DNA from: Betaproteobacteria bacterium
Lineage (GTDB): Bacteria > Pseudomonadota > Gammaproteobacteria > Burkholderiales > SG8-39
DNA: 12,796 nucleotides
Assembly: GCA_009693345.1 (NCBI GenBank)
Contig: SHXL01000065.1
Coordinates: 1-12,796, forward strand
Reading direction: 5' to 3'
The notes under the pieces were generated by a model. The model searched no databases. It saw only the letters and a list, made by a program, of their open reading frames with translations, and was not told where the DNA came from. Positions 1-5,266 of this stretch are shown in pieces (positions within the stretch are counted from its first letter, which is position 1; each line of letters starts with the position of its first letter). The translations under genes were made by a program, and so were the position numbers.

Positions 1-2
1 AT

Positions 3-287
3 CAGCTCACGCAGCGCCCGCGGCCGACCACCGAGCCCCGGCTCGACGTGCCGGAAATAGGGCCGATGTTCGCCTCCGGCAAGGTGATCCTGAGGGTGTG
101 GATCAACGAACTCGGCAATGTGGATTCGGTCGACGTCGAAAAGAGCGAACTGGCGGCAGCGGTTGCCGCGACGGCGGCGGCGGCTTTCGGCAAGCAGCGC
201 TTCGTGCCGGGAGAAATCAACGGCCGGCCCGTGGGAAGCATGATGCGAATCGAAGTGACCTATGACGACGGCACGCGGCCGCCATGA
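3..287 (+). CDS. TonB-like energy transducer, C-terminal part (5' truncated by window edge)
   Basis: The frame is open from the left edge to the TGA at 285-287, so the start lies outside the window. The visible 94 residues begin with a Pro/Arg-rich stretch (QRPRPTTEPRL) and continue into a segment of the form GKVILRVWINELGNVDSVDV, then an Ala-rich helix, then FVPGEINGRPVGSMMRIEVTY. This is the pattern of the TonB C-terminal alpha/beta domain: strand, turn with G-x-V, helix, then 'F.PG...G.PV.s...iEV.Y'. TonB-type proteins span the periplasm and pass proton-motive energy to outer-membrane receptors. Whether this is a canonical TonB or a paralogue with only the C-terminal domain cannot be judged without the N-terminus. 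It converges on the minus-strand mtfA gene with 13 bp between the two stops and no obvious terminator. The GTG at 48 is an internal codon, not a convincing start. Confidence 0.72.
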   Translation, partial: QLTQRPRPTTEPRLDVPEIGPMFASGKVILRVWINELGNVDSVDVEKSELAAAVAATAAAAFGKQRFVPGEINGRPVGSMMRIEVTYDDGTRPP

Positions 288-300
288 GCATCGGCGGTCG

Positions 301-1074
301 TCAGGTGCTCAGGCGCCGTGCCGGGTCCTGCCGGTAGAAGCCCTTGAAAAGTTCGTAGAGCCGCGGAAAGTCCCGGCGCAGCGCGTTCGGCGATTCGAAG
401 AACGCCTCGCTCGCCACGGCGAAAAATTCGGCCTCGTGTTCCGCCGCGTAGGGATCGAGAAACGTCTCCTTGCCGGTGTCGAGCGATTTGCAGAAACGGT
501 CGAATTCGGCGTCGAACACCTCGATCCAGCGCTCGCGCGCCGCGCGCGAGGGCAGCGGCGGCACGCCGTCGGCCTCGCCCGCCCTCATGTCGAGCTTGTG
601 CGCGAATTCGTGGATCACGATGTTGGCGCCGCCCTCGGCAACCGAGCCCGCATCGTCCAGCGCCTCCCACGACAGCACCACCGGCCCGCCGGGCCAGGAC
701 TCGCCCGCGAGCTCGTCGTCCCATTCGTGCACCACGCCGTCCTCCCCGGTCTCGGCGCGCTGCACCTTGAAATCGGAAGGATGCACCACGATGCCGACCC
801 AGCCGTCGTACCAGTCCAGACCGAGTTCCAGCACCGGCAGGCAGGCCTGCAGCGCGATCTCGATGCGGTCGTCCTCCGAGAGCGCGAGGCCGCGCACCGG
901 CGTGAGCTGCTTTTCCGCGAGAAACACGACGGCGAATTCCTTCAGCCGCCGTTCCTCGTCGGCCGCGAGCCCGTGCAGGAAGGGCAGGTGCTTTTTCGCG
1001 CGCTGCCACAGGGCATCGTCAATGCGGTGCCGCTGCAGAATGCGCCTGCGTTTCCAGTCGCGGAGCCAGCCCAT
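301..1074 (-). CDS. mtfA: MtfA-type zinc-dependent peptidase (M90 family)
   Basis: The protein is 257 residues from the ATG at 1074, close to the 265 of E. coli MtfA. It carries the gluzincin motif HEFAH at residues 155-159 (H155, E156, H159) in the family context VIHEFAHKLDMRAGEADGVP. The downstream AEHEAEFFAVASEAFFE supplies the likely third zinc ligand (E216). The N-terminus MGWLRDWKRRRILQRHRI is typical of the family. The frame extends further upstream to 1305, but that part is Arg/Ala-rich and lies inside relA, so I chose the internal ATG. In E. coli MtfA is a cytosolic peptidase that binds the repressor Mlc and thereby affects ptsG expression; whether Mlc exists here is unknown. The gene is divergent from relA with 38 bp between starts. 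A TATTGT hexamer on the minus strand (complement of 1102-1107) could be its -10 box; no strong Shine-Dalgarno is seen. Confidence 0.88.
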   Translation of the reverse strand: MGWLRDWKRRRILQRHRIDDALWQRAKKHLPFLHGLAADEERRLKEFAVVFLAEKQLTPVRGLALSEDDRIEIALQACLPVLELGLDWYDGWVGIVVHPSDFKVQRAETGEDGVVHEWDDELAGESWPGGPVVLSWEALDDAGSVAEGGANIVIHEFAHKLDMRAGEADGVPPLPSRAARERWIEVFDAEFDRFCKSLDTGKETFLDPYAAEHEAEFFAVASEAFFESPNALRRDFPRLYELFKGFYRQDPARRLST

Positions 1075-1096
1075 GGAGCATCCATCCAAACCAATG

Positions 1097-1112
1097 CCCT
1101 TACAATAGCAGC
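1097..1112 (+). promoter_or_regulatory. Candidate -10 box directly before relA, overlapping a minus-strand -10 for mtfA
   Basis: TACAAT at 1101-1106 matches the sigma70 -10 consensus at five of six positions. It ends six bases before the relA ATG at 1113, so transcription from it would start at or next to the start codon. The overlapping minus-strand hexamer TATTGT (1102-1107) matches at four of six. No good -35 hexamer is visible at the right spacing on the plus strand. This is a suggestion from spacing and composition only. Confidence 0.3.
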
Positions 1113-3287
1113 ATGGTTTCCGTCGTCCAGATCCATTCCCGCGACGCGTCGCACGGGCGCGTACAAGACGCGCTTGTCGAGCGCGCGCTGGCATTCGTGC
1201 GGCCGCTGTACGAAGGGCAGGTGCTCTCCACCGGAGAGCCGGTATGGTCGCACGCGCTTGGCCTCGAGGCGAGCCTCGCCTCGATCGGCGTGGATACGGA
1301 GACACGCGCCGCGGGCGTGCTGTTCGCCGCGCCGAAGCTCCTGGACGGCATGGACAGGCTGCAGGAGGTTTTTGGCCCGGAGGTCGCGGCGCTCGCCGGC
1401 GGCGTGGAGAAGCTCCACCGGCTGCGCGTGCTCACACGCGCCGCGCCCGGGGAGCAGAACGAGATCCTGCGCAAGATGGTGCTCGGCATGGTCGAGGACA
1501 TTCGTGTGGTGCTCATTCGCCTTGCCTCGCGCACGCAGACGCTGCGTTATTTTTCCAAGGTCGATGCCGATGAAAAAATCAGTTTTGCAAAAGAAACATT
1601 AAGCATTTATTCGCCGCTGGCGAACCGCCTCGGTGTATGGCAGCTCAAGTGGGAGCTGGAAGACCTCTCGTTCCGCTACATCGAGCCCGAGCTCTACAAG
1701 AAGATCGCGCAGATGCTGGACGAGAAGCGCATCGAGCGCGAGAAATACATCGCGGATGCCATCGAAGTGCTCGGCAAGGAATTGAAAAAAGCGGGCCTGC
1801 AGGCCGAGGTTACCGGGCGCCCGAAGCACATCTATTCCATCTGGAACAAGATGCGCACCAAGCAGCTCGATTTTTCCGACGTGCACGACGTGCGCGCGCT
1901 GCGCGTCATCGTGCCGACGCCGGGCGAGTGCTACAGCGTGCTGGGCATCGCGCACGACCTGTGGGAGCCGATCCCGAAGGAGTTCGACGACTACATCTCG
2001 CGGCCCAAGGGCAACAACTACCAGTCGCTGCACACCGCCGTGATCGGGCCGGGCGGCCGCACGCTGGAAGTGCAGATCCGCACCGAGGAGATGCACCGCC
2101 AGGCGGAATTCGGCGTCGCGGCGCACTGGCGCTACAAGGAATCCAGGAAGGCATCAAGAACAGAGGGTGCTTTCGACGACAAAATTGCCTGGTTGCGCGA
2201 GCTGCTCGCGTGGCGCGATGAAGTCGCGGGCGGCGCGGGCTGGGCGGAGAAGACGAAAAAGGCGTCGCTGGACGACACGATCTACGTCATCACGCCGCAG
2301 GGCAAGGTCGTCGACCTGCCCGCCGGCGCGACGCCGGTGGATTTCGCCTATACGCTGCACACCGACCTCGGCCACCGCTGCCGCGGCGCGAAAGTGGACG
2401 GGCGCATGGTGCCGCTCGACACGCCGCTGGCGAGCGGCCAGCGGGTGGAGATCGTCGCCGCGAAGGCGGGCGGGCCGCACGGGGTTGGCCCCTCACGCGA
2501 CTGGCTCAATCCGGCGCTCGGTTTCCTCAAGAGCCATCGCGCGCGCGGCAAGGTGCGCCAGTGGTTCAACGCCAGGTCGCTGGCGCAGACCGTCGCGCAG
2601 GGCCGCGCCGCGGTGGAAAAGGAACAGCGGCGCGAGGGCGCGACGCAGGCCAACCTCGAGCAGCTCGCGCACAAGCTCGGCTTCGCCAGGCCCGACGAGT
2701 TCTTCGCCGCGGTCGCGCGCGACGAGGTCAACCTGCGCCAGTTGCAGGCGGCTTTGCGTGAATTGACGGGTGTGGCTTCGGTTCCAAGAACTGAAATCCA
2801 GCCGGAAAAAAAGGCCAGGGCGAAATCCCCGCGCGACATCGGCATTCTCGTCGTGGGCGTGGACCGCCTGATGACGCAGCTCGCGAAGTGCTGCAAGCCG
2901 GTGCCGCCGGACGCGGTGCGCGGCTTCGTCACGCGCGGCAGGGGCATTTCGGTGCACCGCGAGGAGTGCACGAGCCTCAAGCGCCTCGCCGAGCGCAGCC
3001 CCGAGCGGCTGATCGACGCGAAGTGGGGAACGAAAGCAGGGGCGCCTGCCGCCGGCACGTATCCGGTGGACGTCCTGGTGACGGCCTCGGACCGCCAGGG
3101 GCTGCTGCGCGACATCGGCGAAGCGCTCGCGCGCGAACGTATCAACGTCACCGCGGTGCGCACGCAGAGCCGCAACGACCTCGCCCGCATGCGCTTCAGC
3201 TTCGAGGTGGCGGATGTGGCGCACCTGCGGCGCGCGTTCGCGGCGGTGAAAGAAGTCGCCGGCGTGATCCGTGTCGGCAGGGGCTGA
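1113..3287 (+). CDS. relA: RelA, monofunctional (p)ppGpp synthetase
   Basis: The protein is 724 residues with the long RSH architecture. It has an HD-like N-terminal domain (about 25-170), a synthetase domain (about 230-345), TGS (about 388-450), a helical linker (455-545), a zinc-finger/RIS region (about 575-635, with C593, C594, H615 and C619), and a C-terminal ACT domain (about 650-724). The hydrolase HD signature is lost: where bifunctional enzymes have HDxxED this one has LFAAPKLLD. The synthetase loop reads EFDDYI at 290-295, the acidic ExDD form typical of monofunctional RelA rather than the RxKD form of SpoT/Rel. It is therefore expected to make (p)ppGpp from GTP/GDP and ATP when uncharged tRNA enters the ribosomal A site, and not to degrade it. 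No Shine-Dalgarno is seen before the ATG, which follows a -10-like box very closely. A membrane protein gene follows after 9 bp. Confidence 0.95.
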   Translation: MVSVVQIHSRDASHGRVQDALVERALAFVRPLYEGQVLSTGEPVWSHALGLEASLASIGVDTETRAAGVLFAAPKLLDGMDRLQEVFGPEVAALAGGVEKLHRLRVLTRAAPGEQNEILRKMVLGMVEDIRVVLIRLASRTQTLRYFSKVDADEKISFAKETLSIYSPLANRLGVWQLKWELEDLSFRYIEPELYKKIAQMLDEKRIEREKYIADAIEVLGKELKKAGLQAEVTGRPKHIYSIWNKMRTKQLDFSDVHDVRALRVIVPTPGECYSVLGIAHDLWEPIPKEFDDYISRPKGNNYQSLHTAVIGPGGRTLEVQIRTEEMHRQAEFGVAAHWRYKESRKASRTEGAFDDKIAWLRELLAWRDEVAGGAGWAEKTKKASLDDTIYVITPQGKVVDLPAGATPVDFAYTLHTDLGHRCRGAKVDGRMVPLDTPLASGQRVEIVAAKAGGPHGVGPSRDWLNPALGFLKSHRARGKVRQWFNARSLAQTVAQGRAAVEKEQRREGATQANLEQLAHKLGFARPDEFFAAVARDEVNLRQLQAALRELTGVASVPRTEIQPEKKARAKSPRDIGILVVGVDRLMTQLAKCCKPVPPDAVRGFVTRGRGISVHREECTSLKRLAERSPERLIDAKWGTKAGAPAAGTYPVDVLVTASDRQGLLRDIGEALARERINVTAVRTQSRNDLARMRFSFEVADVAHLRRAFAAVKEVAGVIRVGRG

Positions 3288-3296
3288 AAGGGGCGC

Positions 3297-4118
3297 ATGA
3301 TGGACGAGCTGCTCAACAATCCGGCGATCCAGTCGAGCGTGGCGCCGTTCCTGGCCGGGATGCTGGTCGCGGGATTGCTGTTTCCGCTGCGGCTGGCGGG
3401 ACTTGCGGCCGGTGCGGGATTTCTCGCCACGGTCTATCTGGTAGGGGACTTCACACTGGAATCCCTCGACTCGAAGCGCGGGGTGGTGCTGGTGGCAATG
3501 GCGGCGCCGGCGCTGGGCGTGATCGCCGACCTCGCGTTCAAGCCAACGCGCGCGACCGGAGTCGTGCTCGGGGTGGTGTTTGCGGCGGCCGGCGAATGGG
3601 TCTTCCTGAACCTCTTGAAGCAGAAATCCGGTGCTGATCTGGCGCTCCATGGCGCCGCGCTTGCGGCGTTCATGATCTGGGTGGTGGCTTTCACCGTCGC
3701 GTTGCAGGCCGATGGGGTACGCGCAGGCGCCGCGGGACTGGGCCTCGGCCTTGGCGCGGGGGTTAGTGCGGTGCTGGGCGCATCCGCGCTTCTCGGCCAG
3801 TACGGCATGGGGATGGGAGCGGGCTGCGGCGCGTTCCTTCTGCTCAACATGATCCTCGGCCCGCGCGTGGCGCCGGGGACCACCCTGACGCTGACGGCGG
3901 CAGTGGCCGCGAGCCTGGTGGCGGTGGGTGCGGTGCTTACCGGGCAACTGCCGTGGTATGCGCTGGCGGCGTTGGCGCTGGTCCCGGTGCTGGTGCGGTT
4001 GCCGCTGCCCAAGGCCACACCGTGGGTGCAGGGCATCGTCGCGGCGCTTTACGCGGCGGCCGCGGCCGCGGCCGCATGGGTGCTAGCATGGCTGGCGAGC
4101 CGCGGATCAGCCGGCTGA
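3297..4118 (+). CDS. Polytopic inner-membrane protein of unknown function
   Basis: The protein is 273 residues and I do not recognise the family. It is very rich in Ala, Gly, Leu and Val, with nine or ten hydrophobic segments at about 16-34, 35-50, 62-80, 86-105, 116-136, 144-166, 168-187, 196-215, 219-234 and 245-266. Few charges lie between them: DFTLESLDSKRG at 51-62, FKPTR at 81-85 and LKQKSGAD at 107-114. There is no cleavable signal peptide or catalytic motif. The C-terminal helix contains eight consecutive alanines encoded by a GCGGCC-type repeat. The start is the first of two ATG codons at 3297, preceded by a purine-rich GAAAGGGG overlapping the relA stop. The 9-bp gap to relA suggests one transcript. 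It could be a small transporter or a structural membrane protein; the sequence does not decide. Confidence 0.75.
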   Translation: MMDELLNNPAIQSSVAPFLAGMLVAGLLFPLRLAGLAAGAGFLATVYLVGDFTLESLDSKRGVVLVAMAAPALGVIADLAFKPTRATGVVLGVVFAAAGEWVFLNLLKQKSGADLALHGAALAAFMIWVVAFTVALQADGVRAGAAGLGLGLGAGVSAVLGASALLGQYGMGMGAGCGAFLLLNMILGPRVAPGTTLTLTAAVAASLVAVGAVLTGQLPWYALAALALVPVLVRLPLPKATPWVQGIVAALYAAAAAAAAWVLAWLASRGSAG

Positions 4119-4124
4119 GTTTTT
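4098..4124 (+). terminator. Possible weak terminator after the membrane protein gene
   Basis: AGCCG (4098-4102) can pair with CGGCT (4112-4116) around a nine-base loop. A TTTTT run follows at 4120-4124 after GAG. The hairpin overlaps the last codons of the membrane protein gene. The stem is short, so this is only plausible. Confidence 0.33.
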
Positions 4125-4147
4125 CCCCGTCAACTAAACGCTGGGTC

Positions 4148-4297
4148 TGAAAGGCGCACCCGATGAGCAAGAAGGAGATGTGCGGCGGCAACGCCTCGGC
4201 GACGCTGAAGTGCTCCGACTTCGGCATGAAATACGGGCTGCCGAACCTCGGCGACGATCTAAAGCTGTTCGTCAGCTTCGAGGTCTACAAGGATTGA
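4148..4297 (+). pseudogene. C-terminal remnant of a YceI-family protein
   Basis: After a TGA at 4148-4150 the frame reads KAHPMSKKEMCGG, then NASATLKCSDFGMKYGLP, then NLGDDLKLFVSFEVYKD and a stop at 4295-4297. This resembles the end of YceI-like lipocalin-fold proteins, which commonly carry a 'HPM.KKE.CG' segment, 'KRSDFGMkYgLP' and a closing 'gDevKl...vEa' strand. Only about 48 residues of a normally 180-200 residue secreted protein remain. Family members often have Cys just before this segment (CxxHPM), so TGA at 4148 may be a mutated TGC; that is inference. The usual R in KRSDFG is C here. An ATG at 4163 could start a 44-residue peptide, but no Shine-Dalgarno supports it. This looks like a dead fragment between relA and tRNA-Val. 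Confidence 0.6.
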
Positions 4298-4311
4298 ACG
4301 GCTGAATCCTG

Positions 4312-4317
4312 TAAAAT
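4312..4317 (+). promoter_or_regulatory. Candidate -10 box of the tRNA-Val gene
   Basis: TAAAAT at 4312-4317 lies 12 bases before the 5' end of the tRNA, at a usual distance for a tRNA promoter. The only -35-like element, TTGAAC at 4294-4299, is just 12 bases upstream, too close for a standard sigma70 promoter, so only the -10 is proposed. Confidence 0.42.
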
Positions 4318-4329
4318 CCGCGTTTTTGC

Positions 4330-4406
4330 AGGCGCGTAGCTCAGCTGGTTAGAGCACTACCTTGACATGGTAGGGGTCGTTGGTTCGAGTCCAATCGCGC
4401 CTACCA
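4330..4406 (+). tRNA. tRNA-Val (anticodon GAC)
   Basis: A complete cloverleaf can be folded by eye. The acceptor stem is AGGCGCG (4330-4336) with CGCGCCT (4396-4402). The D arm is GCTC/GAGC. The anticodon stem CTACC/GGTAG encloses the loop TTGACAT, giving anticodon GAC (Val). The variable loop is GGGTC. The T arm is GTTGG/CCAAT with loop TTCGAGT. Discriminator A is followed by an encoded CCA at 4404-4406, for a total of 77 nt. The 3' flank holds an integrase remnant, consistent with this tRNA having served as an integration site. Confidence 0.97.
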
Positions 4407-4420
4407 ATTCCCTCGAGCAG

Positions 4421-4612
4421 TTACGTCGAAGCACCCACCCCCGCCGGAGCAGTGGGTCCCGGTTTGGGTACCCCCTCCAGCTTCTCTTCCGCCGCGATGG
4501 CGTTCGCCGGCGCCAGATGGCTGCATCGCTCGGACATTCGCAAGGTGCTGTGAGCCAGCACCTGCGCGATATGGAAATCCTCGACTACCTGGTGCAAAGC
4601 GCGCCGCGAGAG
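4421..4612 (-). pseudogene. Tyrosine recombinase (phage-type integrase), C-terminal remnant
   Basis: Read on the minus strand, this stretch encodes FHIAQVLAHSTLRMSERCS, then HLAPANAIAAEEKLEG, then a Pro-rich tail and a stop at 4421-4423. The pattern matches the end of the integrase catalytic domain ('vLGHsTLrMTeRYsHLAPeN..aAv.kLeG'). The expected nucleophile Tyr in RYSHL is Cys here (RCSHL), the G of LGH is A, and the Arg box upstream is not recognisable. Only about 60 residues of a normally 350-400 residue enzyme remain. The fragment points toward the tRNA-Val 3' end and starts 15 bp from it. I infer a leftover of an element integrated at this tRNA. No second copy of the tRNA 3' end was found in the window, so the element's limits are unknown. 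Confidence 0.6.
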
Positions 4613-4662
4613 GAAACTTCCCGGGCCTGAAGTAAAATGTGCGAGATTCGACGGGACGACAC

Positions 4663-4854
4663 ATGAGAACACTGGATCAGCTTGGCCTATCGCCCAACGA
4701 CACGGCGGCGATCGTCGGCGCGTTGTATGACATCCAGCTTCGCTACGACGTGCTGCTCAGTCCGCTGGTTGTGCCCACCACAGAGTGGGAGGCAGGTCTG
4801 TACTCGGTGTTGCCGTTGCACCGTGAAATTGAACGAGACGGGATCGCCGCCTGA
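4663..4854 (+). pseudogene. Internally deleted MNT-type nucleotidyltransferase (antitoxin-like) remnant
   Basis: The frame is open for 63 codons from the ATG at 4663. It starts MRTLDQLGLSPNDTAAIV, a typical N-terminus of minimal nucleotidyltransferases found next to HEPN genes, and jumps straight to LYDIQLRYDVLLSPLVVPT, then TEWEAGLYSVLPLHREIERD and GIAA. The latter is the usual C-terminal third of the same family. The middle, which should carry the GSxARG and DxD catalytic motifs, is absent, so roughly 70-80 residues appear to have been lost by an in-frame deletion near 4725. GGGA at 4653-4656 may be the Shine-Dalgarno. In intact HEPN/MNT pairs this protein neutralises the HEPN RNase, in known cases by AMPylation; without the catalytic core it cannot do so. 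Its stop overlaps a CTG of the downstream HEPN remnant (CTGA). Confidence 0.68.
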
Positions 4855-5253
4855 CTGACGCAGAGGCGCGAGGCCAGGCGGTTCAGCATTTGGTTGCGCA
4901 AACCCGCCGATGCGCTGGAGTCCGCCCGGTCCGAATTGCGGGCCGGCAGATACGACTTTGCGGTCAATCGCGCCTACTACGCTGCCTTTTATGCGGCGAG
5001 CGCGGTCCTGCTGGTCCGCGGCCGGCACTTCGTGAAGCACACGGGTGTTCGCGCGGCGATTCACTAGGCGCTGGTCAAGCCCGGACTGCTCGATCAGCGT
5101 TCCGGCCGCATTTACGAGCGCCTCTTCGACGCCCGCCAGCGCGCGGATTATCTTGCGCTGACCGAGACGCAGTCGGAAGAAGCCGCGAGCCTGGCGGCCG
5201 AGGCCGGCGAGTTCGTGGCGGCGATGCGGGTCTTGATCGCTCCGGGGCCTTGA
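4851..5253 (+). pseudogene. HEPN-domain protein (toxin-like), frameshifted and interrupted by a stop
   Basis: The stretch encodes TDAEARGQAVQH in one frame (from about 4854). Removing one T of the TTT at 4889-4891 would continue it as WLRKPADALESARSELRAGR, then YDFAVNRAYYAAFYAASAVL, then HFVKHTGVRAAIH. After a TAG at 5065-5067 it continues as ALVKPGLLDQRSGRIYERLF, then DARQRADYLALTE, to a stop at 5251-5253. This is the family pattern of HEPN proteins paired with MNT genes ('A..RAYYA.FyAA..ll...g....Htgv...', 'VK.GLLd', 'R..ADY'). An expected ATGA overlap with the upstream gene is CTGA here. With a probable frameshift, an in-frame stop and a deleted partner, the pair is dead. Its stop runs into the thrS ribosome binding site (TGAGGAGGT). 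Assembly error could explain one lesion but hardly all. Confidence 0.75.
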
Positions 5254-5266
5254 GGAGGTCAGACTG
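5253..5266 (+). promoter_or_regulatory. Ribosome binding site that decides the CTG start of thrS
   Basis: AGGAGGT at 5253-5259 is a near-perfect Shine-Dalgarno. It is followed by CAGA and then CTG at 5264-5266, which begins LKIRLPDGSVKEF, the expected ThrS N-terminus. The GTG at 5291 is 31 bases from this site, too far to use it. The Shine-Dalgarno overlaps the stop of the HEPN remnant. Confidence 0.7.

Noticed and set aside
262..1602. Long plus-strand open frame antisense to mtfA and running into relA in another frame
   Set aside because: It is Arg/His/Pro-rich shadow coding from GC-rich DNA opposite a clear MtfA with HEFAH. No start signal or family pattern is seen.
2493..3947. Long minus-strand frame opposite relA and the membrane protein gene
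   Set aside because: The composition is low-complexity Arg/His/Gln, the reflection of high-GC codons on the other strand. The opposite strand carries complete relA domains.
4056..4078. GGCCGC-type short tandem repeats, here and again at about 8690-8712 in pheS
   Set aside because: They encode an Ala run in a membrane helix and the usual Gly-Arg linker of PheS. They are low-complexity coding sequence, not a repeat element.
4367..4630. Plus-strand frame with a helix-turn-helix-like phrase (ASLGHSQGAVSQHLRDMEIL)
   Set aside because: It begins inside the tRNA-Val gene and overlaps the integrase-like fragment read on the other strand, which fits a family much better. The resemblance looks accidental.
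4407..5263. Search for a second copy of the tRNA-Val 3' end (attachment site repeat)
   Set aside because: No repeat of the T-arm and acceptor sequence was seen by eye downstream in the window, so no att pair is annotated.
4855..5263. T-box, riboswitch or operator-like leader of thrS
   Set aside because: This stretch is accounted for by HEPN-like coding sequence. No specifier or antiterminator structure or tRNA-like operator arms could be recognised.
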